The notes under the pieces are model-generated. The model was not told the DNA's origin. It saw only the letters and a program-made list of their open reading frames with translations, and did not search any database. Positions 53,527 through 62,592 of a DNA stretch of 64,000 nt are shown in pieces. Location: contig NZ_LMKW01000001.1 of the NCBI RefSeq assembly GCF_001421745.1, forward strand, positions 1,046,464-1,110,463, written 5' to 3'. Origin of the DNA: Sphingomonas sp. Leaf230 (GTDB taxonomy: Bacteria > Pseudomonadota > Alphaproteobacteria > Sphingomonadales > Sphingomonadaceae). The translations under genes and the position numbers were made by a program. Position 1 is the stretch's first letter, and every line of letters starts with the position of its first letter.

Positions 53527-56121
53527 ATGGCCTCCGTTCGCACGACGTGCGCGTATTGCGGTGTCGGCTGCGGTATCCTCGCGACCCCGACCGGGGAGCG
53601 GTCCGTCACGATCAAGGGCGACCCTGACCACCCCGCCAATTCCGGCAAGCTCTGCTCGAAGGGTACGCATCTCGGCGAAACGATCGGACTCGAAGGCCGC
53701 CTGCTGACCCCCATGATCGGCCAGCGTCGCGCATCCTGGGACAAGGCGCTCGACCTCGTCGCGAAACGCTTCCGCGACACGATCGCACAGCACGGCCCGA
53801 ACAGCGTCGCGTTCTATGTCTCCGGACAACTGCTCACCGAGGACTATTACGTCGCCAACAAGCTGATGAAGGGCTTCATCGGCTCGGCCAACATCGACAC
53901 CAATTCGCGGCTTTGCATGGCGAGCGCAGTCGCGGGCCACATGCGCGCGTTCGGCGAGGACATCGTGCCCGCGAGCTACGACGATCTCGACGCCGCCGAC
54001 CTGATCGTGCTGGTCGGGTCGAACACCGCCTGGTGCCATCCGATCGTCTATCAACGCATCCGCGCGCGCTGCGACGCCGGCGCCAAGCTCGTCGTGATCG
54101 ACCCGCGCCGGACCGAGACCGCGGACGAGGCGGACCTTCATCTTGCAATCCGCCCCGGCACCGACGTCGCGCTGATGAACGGCCTGCTCGCGTGGTGTCG
54201 CGACGCGGGCGTGGTCGACTACGACTATCTCGCCGGGCATGTCGCGACGCCCGATGCGTTCTGGGACCAGTTCGACGAGGGCAGCGACCTGTGGTCGGTC
54301 GCGCGCATCTGCGATGTTCCGCCGCAGGATCTCAGGCGCTTCTTCGAACTGTTCGCCGCAACGCCGAAGACCGTGACGATGTTCAGCCAGGGTGTGAACC
54401 AGTCGCTGTCGGGCACCGATCAGGTCAACGCGATCACCAACCTGCACCTCGCCACCGGCCGCATCGGCAAGCAGGGTGCAGCCCCCTTCTCGATCACAGG
54501 CCAACCCAATGCGATGGGCGGGCGCGAGGTCGGCGGGCTCGCGTCGAGCCTCGCCGCGCACATGGATTTCGCGGCCGAGAACGTCGCCCGCGTCGGCCGG
54601 TTCTGGGCCGCGCCCAACATGGCGACCAAGCCGGGCCTGAAGGCGGTCGACCTGTTCCGCGAACTCGGCAACGGCCGGATCAAGGCGCTGTGGGTGATGG
54701 CGACCAACCCCGCGGTGTCGATGCCCGACGCCGGCCGCGTGCGCGAGGCGCTGGCGGCATGCCCATTCGTCGTCGTCTCCGACGTGATCGAGACGACCGA
54801 CACATCGGTCCACGCGCACGTCCGCCTGCCCGCCGCGGCATGGGGGGAGAAGGACGGCACCGTCACCAATTCGGACCGCACGATCAGCCGCCAGCGCGCG
54901 TTCATGGCCGCGCCCGGCGACGCAAAACCGGATTGGTGGATCATCTCCGAAGTCGGGCGGCGGATGGGCTGGAAGACGGCATTCTCCTACGACCGCCCCG
55001 CCGAGATCTGGCGCGAGCATTGCCGGCTGTCGTCCTATGAGAATAACGGCACGCGGCTGTTCGCGCTTCCCGGTCATACCGCCAAGGGCAATGCGGAATA
55101 CGATGCGATGATGCCGTTCCGTTGGGGCGGCGCACCCTTCGCGGACGGCCGGTTCTCGACTCCCGATGGCCGTGCCCGCCTCGTGCCAGTGGCGCAAAAG
55201 CCGGTTGCCGCACCACTCGCCCGATGGCCGATGACACTCAATACCGGGCGCTACCGCGACCAGTGGCATACGATGACCCGTACCGGCCTGTCGCCCAAAC
55301 TCGCGCGCCACCGCGAGGAGCCGCTGGTCGAGATTCACCCCCACGACGCGGTACGGCTGGGGATCGTGGATGGCGGCCTTGCGCGCGTACTCACGCCGCA
55401 GGGCGACAGCCTCTTCCGCGCGAGCGTCGTCGCGACGCAGCGGATCGGCGAGCTGTTCGTACCGATCCACTGGACAGACCGCACCGCGACCGGCGGCCGT
55501 GCCGGGCTGCTGCCTCGCCCGCTAGCCGACCCTGTCTCGGGTCAGCCGGGCTTCAAAACCACGCCCGTTCGGATCGAGCCCGTCGCGACTGAATGGCGCG
55601 GCTTCGTCGTGGTCCGCGGCGAACTGACGACGCGCCCCGATTGCCTGTGGGCGACGCGCGTCGCGGTACCGGGTGGAACGGCGTGGGACATGGCGGGCAA
55701 CGGCGACGCCGCCGCACTCGACGCGCTACTGCCCAAGGGCCAGCGGATCGAGGCGGTCGATGCGGCTCGGGGCTCCCGCCGGATCGCAATATTGGAGGGC
55801 GGCAAGCTCGCCGCAGTGCTGTTCGTGACCCGGGACGGTGCACTTCCGCCCCGCGACTGGCTCGTCGCGCAACTGAGCGAGGCCATCGCCGCGCCCACCC
55901 TGCTCGCCGGCCGCGCGCCGGGCATGCAGGTCGACCGTGGCCCGATCGTCTGCGCGTGCTTCGACGTCGGGCTGAAGACCATCCTCGCCGCGATCGCCGA
56001 CCAGCATCTCGCCGACGTTCCCGCGATCGGTGCGGCACTGAAAGCCGGCACCAATTGTGGATCCTGCCGCCCTGCCCTCGCCAAACTTCTCGTCACGCAA
56101 GGATCAGCAAATGTCGCATGA
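53527..56121 (+). CDS. nasC: Assimilatory nitrate reductase catalytic subunit (molybdopterin)
   Basis: An 864-residue cytoplasmic enzyme reducing nitrate to nitrite. The N-terminal [4Fe-4S] ligands are in CAYCGVGC (Cys8-Cys15) and LCSKG; the molybdopterin domains include NSRLCMASAVAGH (likely Mo-ligand Cys), NAMGGREVGGL and the C-terminal LNTGRYRDQWHTMTRTG. A C-terminal BFD-like domain (CACFDVG near 808, GTNCGSCRPALAKLL near 845) carries an extra [2Fe-2S] site, common in NasA/NasC enzymes that take electrons from a partner. No separate reductase partner gene is in the window. Naming varies between species (nasA, nasC, narB). The start at 53527 takes its ribosome site from the repeat before it. 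Confidence 0.93.
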   Translation: MASVRTTCAYCGVGCGILATPTGERSVTIKGDPDHPANSGKLCSKGTHLGETIGLEGRLLTPMIGQRRASWDKALDLVAKRFRDTIAQHGPNSVAFYVSGQLLTEDYYVANKLMKGFIGSANIDTNSRLCMASAVAGHMRAFGEDIVPASYDDLDAADLIVLVGSNTAWCHPIVYQRIRARCDAGAKLVVIDPRRTETADEADLHLAIRPGTDVALMNGLLAWCRDAGVVDYDYLAGHVATPDAFWDQFDEGSDLWSVARICDVPPQDLRRFFELFAATPKTVTMFSQGVNQSLSGTDQVNAITNLHLATGRIGKQGAAPFSITGQPNAMGGREVGGLASSLAAHMDFAAENVARVGRFWAAPNMATKPGLKAVDLFRELGNGRIKALWVMATNPAVSMPDAGRVREALAACPFVVVSDVIETTDTSVHAHVRLPAAAWGEKDGTVTNSDRTISRQRAFMAAPGDAKPDWWIISEVGRRMGWKTAFSYDRPAEIWREHCRLSSYENNGTRLFALPGHTAKGNAEYDAMMPFRWGGAPFADGRFSTPDGRARLVPVAQKPVAAPLARWPMTLNTGRYRDQWHTMTRTGLSPKLARHREEPLVEIHPHDAVRLGIVDGGLARVLTPQGDSLFRASVVATQRIGELFVPIHWTDRTATGGRAGLLPRPLADPVSGQPGFKTTPVRIEPVATEWRGFVVVRGELTTRPDCLWATRVAVPGGTAWDMAGNGDAAALDALLPKGQRIEAVDAARGSRRIAILEGGKLAAVLFVTRDGALPPRDWLVAQLSEAIAAPTLLAGRAPGMQVDRGPIVCACFDVGLKTILAAIADQHLADVPAIGAALKAGTNCGSCRPALAKLLVTQGSANVA

Positions 56122-56929
56122 TTTCACGCCCGGTTCGGTCTGGCTGGTCGGTGCCGGCCCCGGCGATCCCGACCTTCTCACGCGGAAAGCCGAGCGGCTG
56201 ATCGCGGCGGCCGACGTCGTGTTCTACGACGCGCTGGTCGGCCCGGGCGTCCTTGCGCTCATCCCCGCCCGCACCGAAGTCGTGAGTGTCGGCAAGCGAT
56301 CGGGGCGACATTCGAAGGATCAGGTCTCGATCAACGTCTTGCTCGCCAGGGCAGCGCGCGCGGGCAAGCGCGTCGTCCGGCTCAAGGGCGGAGATCCGTC
56401 GATCTTCGGCCGCTCGACCGAAGAGCTCGACCACCTCGCCGCCAACGGCATCACGGTGCGGATCTGCCCCGGCATCACCGCCGCCAGCGCCGCTGCGGCG
56501 TCGGGTGGCGCCTCGCTGACGCTGCGCGGCCTCGCACGAAAGCTGACGTTCGTCACGGCACACGCCCGCGCCGGCGAAGCGCTCGATCTTGACTGGACCG
56601 CGCTCGCCGCGTCCGATGCCACGCTCGCAATCTACATGGGCCGCGCCGCCGCCGCCGAAGTCTCGCGCAACCTGATCGCCGCCGGTCGCGCGCCCGACAC
56701 GCCGGTGATGGTCGCGGTCAACGTTTCGCTTCCGACCGAACGCATCATTCGAGGTCGATTGTCTGCGCTCGCCTTCCTGGTCGAAACGATAAGCGATTGC
56801 GATCCATCTCTGCTGCTGATCGGCGAAGCCGTCGCTGCGGCACCCAACGAAGGCACGGGGTATTCCGGATTGCTATCGACAGTGGCAGCTCGTGTGAATC
56901 AGATGTTGCCCGAGGGCAGTTTGCACTGA
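56111..56929 (+). CDS. cobA: Uroporphyrinogen-III C-methyltransferase (siroheme pathway)
   Basis: A 272-residue SUMT-type methyltransferase making precorrin-2, the precursor of the siroheme used by NirB. Family motifs are VWLVGAGPGDPDLLTRKAERLI, VVFYDALVGPGVL, VGKRSGRHSKDQ, VVRLKGGDPSIFGR and CPGITAASAAAASGG. There is no N-terminal CysG-type dehydrogenase/ferrochelatase, so other genes must finish siroheme. The ATG at 56111 follows AAGGATCAG and overlaps the nitrate reductase end by eleven bases. It closes the nitrate operon. Confidence 0.92.
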   Translation: MSHDFTPGSVWLVGAGPGDPDLLTRKAERLIAAADVVFYDALVGPGVLALIPARTEVVSVGKRSGRHSKDQVSINVLLARAARAGKRVVRLKGGDPSIFGRSTEELDHLAANGITVRICPGITAASAAAASGGASLTLRGLARKLTFVTAHARAGEALDLDWTALAASDATLAIYMGRAAAAEVSRNLIAAGRAPDTPVMVAVNVSLPTERIIRGRLSALAFLVETISDCDPSLLLIGEAVAAAPNEGTGYSGLLSTVAARVNQMLPEGSLH

Positions 56930-57056
56930 GAACTGACGATCTCTCTTGGCGACTGGGACTTCCGGAATTGGGGGATCTACCACGAGCCGGCGTAGTACTC
57001 TGCTGCCTGCTCGGCAGGTGGTTGGGGTATGCGCTCCCGGTGGGTTGGGTAGCACT

Positions 57057-57075
57057 GACCCATAACCGGTCATTC
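57057..57075. repeat. Short dispersed repeat, copy 2
   Basis: GACCCATAACCGGTCATTC, one base different from 46872-46890. It lies in the 238-base gap between the nitrate operon and the convergent TonB receptor, where I see no gene and no clear terminator. Confidence 0.45.
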
Positions 57076-57167
57076 CCGGCCTGCCTGCGACTGCTCTACT
57101 CCGGCCGTTCGTTCATATAGGCGGAGAAGCGGTTACAGATGCCCCCCCTGTAAGCAGCAACGTCATT

Positions 57168-59552
57168 TCAAAGCCCAATCGCTAACCGCAGCGTAATCGT
57201 CCGCGGACGCACGGGCACGGTCTGCATCGTGCTGCCGAGAGTAAAAGGGTTGCCGAAGCCGAAGCTGTTGCCACGGCTGTCGAGCAGATTGGTGACGTCG
57301 ACCGACCAGCGCCGTCCGCTGATATCGATCGAGCTACCGGCATCGATCGTCGCATAGCGGCCTGCCGGACGGTCCAGCAACGGATCGAAGCTCAGTCGGG
57401 TCCGACCAATATAACGAGCGGCCGCATAGACTTGAGCAGGCAGCCCGCGCACGTCAAAGTTTCGCGAGGCAGCGAGCCTCGCAGATATATCAGGTACTAC
57501 GGGCAGCCGGCGATCATCGTCATCGACCGTTGCAACCGACGAGGTTGAGGTCAGGCGCGCGCGCTGAAGCGTCATGCTAAAGTCGATTGCGACCGGCGCT
57601 AGGTCCAGCCGGCCCCCTAGTTCGAGCCCGTAATTGTTCGCGTTACCCGCATCGACCGTCCCGAGCAGGCCGTCCGCGCCGACGGTATCGCTGCGCAAAT
57701 GCTCCCAGACCGAGCCGAAGACTGCTCCGTGTAGCGCAACAAGATCTCCGCCCACGCGGATCCGCCACCCCAATTCGAGGCTCTGTAACTCGTCGCCGGG
57801 GATGCGGCGATCGGCGATCGGCGCGGTGCGACTGACACCGGCTGGGCGAACAGCACTCGCATAGCGCAGCCACACGAGACCAAGATCGTCACGGTGCCAG
57901 CTGAGTGTCGCGCTAGGGGTGACGCCGACCCGCGCGGCGCGTTCGCGGTCGGGGTCGACCTGTTCGAGATGGCTAATGGTCGAAAACGCCCGCAGTCCGA
58001 GCTTCAAATCGAGCGTCTGCGTCACTTGCTGCGTGCCCTCGGCGAACAGGGCGGCGTCGATGACATCCTCTTCGTCGCGCCGCGCGGTCACCGCAGGGGA
58101 TCCGCCGGTGGAGAAGTACCGGCCGTCTAGCCGACTGGTCGAATGCAGGATCGTCGCACCGACGATCCACGGATGGCGCGCGGTCGGGTCGCTGACGCGG
58201 ATCTCCTGCGACAGGAGTTGTGCCGAGCGATCCTCGATATAGGCCAGCGGCGCCGTCGGGCCGAGCAAGGACGCCAACACGCTGGCATCATAGGTGCTGC
58301 CGAATTCTTGGTCGACGAATGCAGTCGTCGCCTGCGCGTCGAGCTTGCCGATCAGCCCCTGGAGGGTGAGCGTTGCCGCAGTGAAGTCATTGTCCTGCGG
58401 CTCTGCAATGCGGGTCGCACGCGACAGGCCATCGGTCGCATATTGGCTGTCGCGCGCATCGATCCGCTGCGCGACACCGTCGAGCGTCGCATGCCAGTCG
58501 CCGAACGACCATCGCAAAGCGGCGCGGCCGCCGATCCGGCGTGTCCGATTGACGTCTCGGCGGTTGCGTCCGGTGTCGTCGATCCAGCCGGGCATCGTCT
58601 CGCTCCAGCCCGACGCGCGCAACGCCAGCGTGCCGGGCAGGATCGGCACATTGACGATGCTCTCGACCGCACCGCCGAGCGAACCGTTGGCGACGCCCGT
58701 TCCCTCGATCGCTGCGCTACCGGTGAAGCGATCGAGATCGGGCGCGACCGTGACGATGCGGACGACGCCGCCCAGCGCACCGGTGCCGTAGAGCGTGCCT
58801 TGCGGGCCACGCAGCACTTCGACGCGGTCAACGTCGACTAACCGCAGATCGGGATCGGGCGCGGCATAGCCGATCCGCGCGTCGTCGAGATACAGGCTGA
58901 CCAGTGACTGACTGGTCCCGTTGAACGCGCTGTCGGCGACGCCACGCAGGAAGATGCGGTCGCGACCGGGCCCCAGATTAGTCGAGAACGCGCTGTCAGC
59001 GCTTGCCATCAAGTCGACCAGTCCCCGGCGCCCGGCGAGACGGCCGAGCACCTGCCCGCCCGCGATGCTGATCGAGGCGGGTAGATCGGAGAGGCGTTCG
59101 TCTCGCTTGCTGGCGGTGACGATGATGTCGCCGCTGGCGAGGTCGGGCGGCGTTACGCGGCGGCGGGGCGAACGCGAGATTTTTTGCGGAACCGCCTCGA
59201 CCCGCCATGTGCTTGCGTCGACCCTGACGGCACGCAGCCCGCTGCCGGCCAGCATCCGCCGCAACGCATCGCCGACATCGCGCGCCCGATCGATCCGCCG
59301 GACGCGCAGATCGGGAAGCGATCCCGCCATGCCGATCGAAATGCCGCTCTGCCGCGCGAGCGCATCCAGCGCCGATCGCAACGTACCGGCCGGGATCGTC
59401 AGCCCCGGGCGTGCCTGCTCAGCGTGGGCCTGCTCAGCATGGGGCGCCTCAGCGTGAAGCGGCGGCGTCCAGATGCACCACGCCGCCGACGCGACGAGCG
59501 CGTATCGGCAGGACTGCGCGAAGCTGATCGACGAGCCGCGATCCATCACCAA
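57168..59552 (-). CDS. FecA-like TonB-dependent receptor with STN signalling domain
   Basis: A 794-residue outer-membrane receptor. After the signal peptide (MVMDRGSSISFAQS to PPLHAEA) a short repeated HAEQA segment leads into an STN domain near residues 48-115 (LTIPAGTLRSALDALARQSGISI), which signals to FecR. A TonB-box-like DIIVTASKRDE, plug (LPASISIAGGQVLGRL, DRVEVLRGPQGTLYGTGALGGVVRI) and barrel follow. With the FecR and FecI genes upstream it forms a cell-surface signalling set, normally for an iron chelate, heme or another scarce ligand. No in-frame start other than the ATGs at 59552 and 59546 gives a signal peptide, so the gene overlaps fecR by about 100 bases. Confidence 0.88.
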   Translation of the reverse strand: MVMDRGSSISFAQSCRYALVASAAWCIWTPPLHAEAPHAEQAHAEQARPGLTIPAGTLRSALDALARQSGISIGMAGSLPDLRVRRIDRARDVGDALRRMLAGSGLRAVRVDASTWRVEAVPQKISRSPRRRVTPPDLASGDIIVTASKRDERLSDLPASISIAGGQVLGRLAGRRGLVDLMASADSAFSTNLGPGRDRIFLRGVADSAFNGTSQSLVSLYLDDARIGYAAPDPDLRLVDVDRVEVLRGPQGTLYGTGALGGVVRIVTVAPDLDRFTGSAAIEGTGVANGSLGGAVESIVNVPILPGTLALRASGWSETMPGWIDDTGRNRRDVNRTRRIGGRAALRWSFGDWHATLDGVAQRIDARDSQYATDGLSRATRIAEPQDNDFTAATLTLQGLIGKLDAQATTAFVDQEFGSTYDASVLASLLGPTAPLAYIEDRSAQLLSQEIRVSDPTARHPWIVGATILHSTSRLDGRYFSTGGSPAVTARRDEEDVIDAALFAEGTQQVTQTLDLKLGLRAFSTISHLEQVDPDRERAARVGVTPSATLSWHRDDLGLVWLRYASAVRPAGVSRTAPIADRRIPGDELQSLELGWRIRVGGDLVALHGAVFGSVWEHLRSDTVGADGLLGTVDAGNANNYGLELGGRLDLAPVAIDFSMTLQRARLTSTSSVATVDDDDRRLPVVPDISARLAASRNFDVRGLPAQVYAAARYIGRTRLSFDPLLDRPAGRYATIDAGSSIDISGRRWSVDVTNLLDSRGNSFGFGNPFTLGSTMQTVPVRPRTITLRLAIGL
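59409..59453. repeat. Three tandem 15-base units in the receptor/fecR overlap
   Basis: Three 15-base units ending CTGCTCAGC, CTGCTCAGC and CGCCTCAGC follow one another. In the receptor frame they encode the repeated HAEAP/HAEQA/HAEQA segment between signal peptide and STN domain. The fecR stop lies inside the third unit. Confidence 0.7.
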
Positions 59553-60417
59553 TCGTCAATACCCCGGAAAAACGCAGGTTCGCCGCGGACGGATCGACCA
59601 TCAGCGGGGCGTCGGCATACCGCGATATGTCGGCGGCAACCAGCGCCAGCGGAGCGCCATCGTAATCGAGCCGTCCATCGGCCCAGTCCGAGACGCGGGC
59701 AGGATCGACGGTGCGGCGCTCGGCGATCTGCTTCGACGGCGTGATGTCCAGGTTTTGCCCGGCGTGCAGCATTGTCGTGTCCGCCGCCGACCCACCGATC
59801 GGCGTGACGTCCACCGCACCCTCCGCGACCGTGACCGCGACGCGCCCGCGCGCGTTAACGACGTCGAACCGCGTGCCGATATCGCGTATTTCATAGCCGC
59901 CGGCGCGCACCATCAGCAGGCGCGAGGGGTCATGGCGCACCGCGAAACTCGCCGCACCGTCCGCAATCTCGATCACCGGGCTCGTCCCGCCGCTGACCGA
60001 CACGCGAGACCCGCGGTCGACCTGCATGCGGCTGCCATCGGCGAGCGTGACCGCGCGCGTTTCGCCGCGACCGGTCGTGTAGAGCTGTGCCGCCGTATCG
60101 GCCGAGGGGACGGCCATCAGCACCGCAAGCCCTGCCGCCAGCGCACCACCAGTGCCGAGCGCAGCCCAGCGCCAGCGCGGCGATCGTGCCGGCGTCGGCG
60201 TCTCGGCGACCATGTCGTCGTTCGCGGGCATCGCGGCTGCGATCGCGGCTGCGGCCTCGCCGATCTCGGCGTCCAGCACAGCGATGCTGTCATAGGCGCG
60301 GCGATGCGACGGGTCGGCATCGAGCCAGGCACCGAACGCCTCCCAGTCCATCTCCGGCGAATCGAGCCGGGCGTGCCAGGAGGCCGCGTCGTCGATCGCC
60401 GTGCGTATGTCCGTCAT
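59449..60417 (-). CDS. fecR: FecR-like anti-sigma factor/sigma regulator
   Basis: A 322-residue membrane protein. The N-terminal cytoplasmic domain has the DUF4880 pattern (AASWHARLDSPEMDWEAFGAWLDADPSHRRAYDSI), a membrane helix lies near residue 83-103 (WRWAALGTGGALAAGLAVLMAV), and the periplasmic FecR domain follows (YTTGRGETRAVTLADGSRMQVDRGSRVSV, VRAGGYEIRDIGTRFDV). A C-terminal STN-like segment (LALVAADISRYADAPLMVDP, LRFSGVLTIGD) ends it. It relays the receptor signal to the sigma factor. The ATG at 60417 is preferred over one 42 bases upstream because a GGAGG site precedes it. Confidence 0.9.
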   Translation of the reverse strand: MTDIRTAIDDAASWHARLDSPEMDWEAFGAWLDADPSHRRAYDSIAVLDAEIGEAAAAIAAAMPANDDMVAETPTPARSPRWRWAALGTGGALAAGLAVLMAVPSADTAAQLYTTGRGETRAVTLADGSRMQVDRGSRVSVSGGTSPVIEIADGAASFAVRHDPSRLLMVRAGGYEIRDIGTRFDVVNARGRVAVTVAEGAVDVTPIGGSAADTTMLHAGQNLDITPSKQIAERRTVDPARVSDWADGRLDYDGAPLALVAADISRYADAPLMVDPSAANLRFSGVLTIGDGSRLVDQLRAVLPIRARRVGGVVHLDAAASR

Positions 60418-60486
60418 GCCGCCCTCCTTTCCCCACCCGAATGATAGACGCCGCCGCATGTATCGGACCGCAGTTGCTTGTCTCGA

Positions 60487-61053
60487 TCAATCATCGAGCG
60501 CCTTTCTGAGGTGCCGGAGCGCGACCGCGACGTGTTTTTCGACCGCGCTGCGGGATATGCCCAGTTCGGCGGCGATCTCGGCATGCGATGCGCCGTCGAT
60601 GCGGTGCCGTCGGAACACGCGCATTGCGCCTTCGGGTGGCCCCGACAGAGCAGCGACGAGCCGGTCGAGCCGCTCGCGCCCCATCGCCGCGTCGAAGGCG
60701 GACGGCGCATCGTCGATCGCCTCCGCGCCCATGACCGACGTCGTGACTTCGACATAGCCCGCGTCGCGCCGCTGCCGTCGCACGCCGGCCCGTACCCGGT
60801 CGAGCACGATGTTCATGCCGACGCGGTGCAGATAGGCGAGCGGGTTCGCGATCGGGCCCGTTATGGGCTCGGCCACGTGCAGCCATATTTCCTGCACCAC
60901 GTCTTCGGCCTCCGCGACGCTTCCCGTTCGCCCGGTGAAGAACCGGACGAGTTGCGGGCGGTTGGCCGCGAGCACCGCGGACAGGCCGGCGGGCGGGATC
61001 GGGTCGGCGTCGGCTACGACAGGGCTCCGCGGTTCAGGCGCCGAACCTGGCAT
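60487..61053 (-). CDS. fecI: FecI-like ECF sigma factor
   Basis: A 188-residue sigma-70 family ECF factor: region 2 near residues 30-95 (LVRFFTGRTGSVAEAEDVVQEIWLHVAEP, LAYLHRVGMNIVLDRVRAGVRR) and region 4 near 128-185 (LVAALSGPPEGAMRVFRRHRIDGASHAEIAAELGISRSAVEKHVAVALRHLRKAL). It should drive transcription of the receptor gene. The gap to fecR is 69 bases, so the two are probably cotranscribed. Confidence 0.92.
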   Translation of the reverse strand: MPGSAPEPRSPVVADADPIPPAGLSAVLAANRPQLVRFFTGRTGSVAEAEDVVQEIWLHVAEPITGPIANPLAYLHRVGMNIVLDRVRAGVRRQRRDAGYVEVTTSVMGAEAIDDAPSAFDAAMGRERLDRLVAALSGPPEGAMRVFRRHRIDGASHAEIAAELGISRSAVEKHVAVALRHLRKALDD

Positions 61054-61358
61054 TCACCTTGGCGAGCAATCGCTGCACGTCACCCTGGCGCCCGGAATCG
61101 GCAATTTCGTGGCATACTGCCCTCGTCCCAACAGGAAGTCGCGTCCGAAATATTGGAAACGATGTCACGCCGCCCGCCGATCGGACGGACCGGCGGGTCA
61201 TTGCGCTGCCGGACGACGCGCGGCTGCCCGGTGAGCCGGCGGATATCGTGGTGTCCACCGCGCGCGCAAAGGACTGGCTGATGCAGCGCGCCGATCGCAG
61301 TAATTGACCCGAACCGCACCTGATCCTTGCAAGTCGCTGACGGCCGATCGCCAGCGTT
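61054..61358. other. Gap upstream of fecI
   Basis: About 300 bases between fecI and the PepSY gene. It should contain the fecI promoter. A plus-strand frame ending at 61307 (PGEPADIVVSTARAKDWLMQRADRSN at its end) reads somewhat like the tail of a protein but has no start or recognised domain. No operator or terminator was identified with confidence. Confidence 0.35.
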
Positions 61359-61859
61359 TCAGGCCAGCAGGAGCAGAAGCGGCAACACTGCTCCCGCCAC
61401 GAGAACGATCACCGACGTCCGGCGCATCGTCCGATTGGTGAGCGCGATGACGATGCCGAGGATCGCCGACGCCAGCAGCCCGATCGACATCAGTACGACG
61501 AAGATCTTCAGGGGCAGCGGCGAGATGCGTGCGAACGGTCGATCCTCCCCGCGCCTTGCAGGGCCGGACAGCGATCCCGACGACATCTCGGTGGAAGGTC
61601 CCGACGCCGCCCCGGCGCGCGGTGCCGACGGCGTTAGACTGAGAGGCCCGCCGCGGTTCTCGCGCGGCAGCGACTGGTCCTTGTGCACGCTAGCCATCCA
61701 GACGATCCAGCCGGGCGGCGTGCCGCCATAGCCCTTCGCCTCCTGCAGGCGGAATGTCTGGAGCGCACCGCTCAGCGCGAACAATAAGGTCGCGGGCGCG
61801 AAGAACATGCCCAAATAGAAATGATACTGGCGGATACGGCGCATCGTCTGGGCTTTCAT
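61359..61859 (-). CDS. PepSY-associated membrane protein, short
   Basis: A 166-residue inner-membrane protein. An N-terminal helix (IRQYHFYLGMFFAPATLLFALSGALQTFRL) is typical of PepSY-associated transmembrane proteins. A polar loop holding a VHKDQSLP motif follows, then two C-terminal helices (LPLKIFVVLMSIGLLASAILGIVIALT and TSVIVLVAGAVLPLLLLL). It is much shorter than full PepSY flavin/iron reductase-type proteins. Relatives occur near siderophore or iron genes. The ATG at 61859 is chosen because the upstream extension is Arg-rich and overlaps other signals. It probably belongs to the same transcript as the metal transporter before it. Confidence 0.72.
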   Translation of the reverse strand: MKAQTMRRIRQYHFYLGMFFAPATLLFALSGALQTFRLQEAKGYGGTPPGWIVWMASVHKDQSLPRENRGGPLSLTPSAPRAGAASGPSTEMSSGSLSGPARRGEDRPFARISPLPLKIFVVLMSIGLLASAILGIVIALTNRTMRRTSVIVLVAGAVLPLLLLLA

Positions 61860-61899
61860 CGCGGACTCCGGTGGCTGGCCTTGGCATAGGGCATGACGC

Positions 61900-62592
61900 T
61901 CATACCGCAGTGCCGACGAGATGCCCGATCCCGGCGGTCGCCGCCATCGCTGCCGCACCCCAGAGCAGCACGCGGACCGCAGGGCGGAACGGGCGGGCGC
62001 CCCCTGCCCTCGCGCCCACCACGCCGAGGATCGCGAGACAGACCAGCGTCGCGCCGATCACCACGACCAGCCGGTGCGGCGCCGGGGCGAGGGCCGCGAC
62101 CGCGAGCGGCACGACCGCGCCGGTGACGAAGCTGATCGCCGAGGCGAACGCCGCCTGGACCGGGCGCGCCATGACGATTTCGGAGATGCCGAGCTCGTCA
62201 CGCGCGTGGGCGCCGATCGCGTCATGCGCCATCAACTGCTCCGCGACCTGATGCGCGAGCGTCGGATCAAGCCCACGCGCTACATAGATCTGCGCCAGTT
62301 CGTCATGCTCGTGCGCCCAGTCGCTGGCGAGTTCGGCATGTTCGCGCGCAAGGTCGGCGGCTTCGCTATCCGCCTGCGAACTGACCGAGACATATTCGCC
62401 CGCCGCCATCGACATCGCGCCCGCAACCATCGCTGCCGACCCCGCGACAAGCACCGCGCCGGTGGTCGCACCCGACGCGGCGACGCCCGCAATCAGGCTT
62501 GCGGTCGAGACGATCCCGTCGTTCGCGCCGAGCACCGCCGCGCGCAACCAGCCGGTCCGCGAGACGAGATGGCGTTCGCTATGGACGTTCAT
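61900..62592 (-). CDS. VIT1/CCC1-family iron/manganese transporter
   Basis: A 230-residue membrane protein. The N-terminal region has RTGWLRAAVLGANDGIVSTASLIAGVAASG and AGAMSMAAGEYVSVSSQADSE, the conserved helices of the vacuolar iron transporter family. A cytoplasmic Glu/His-rich loop follows (REHAELASDWAHEHDELAQIYVARGL), matching the metal-binding domain, then three more helices. These proteins export or store Fe(II) or Mn(II). It overlaps the lipoprotein gene by four bases. The Fur box at 63270-63288 is upstream. Confidence 0.9.
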   Translation of the reverse strand: MNVHSERHLVSRTGWLRAAVLGANDGIVSTASLIAGVAASGATTGAVLVAGSAAMVAGAMSMAAGEYVSVSSQADSEAADLAREHAELASDWAHEHDELAQIYVARGLDPTLAHQVAEQLMAHDAIGAHARDELGISEIVMARPVQAAFASAISFVTGAVVPLAVAALAPAPHRLVVVIGATLVCLAILGVVGARAGGARPFRPAVRVLLWGAAAMAATAGIGHLVGTAV

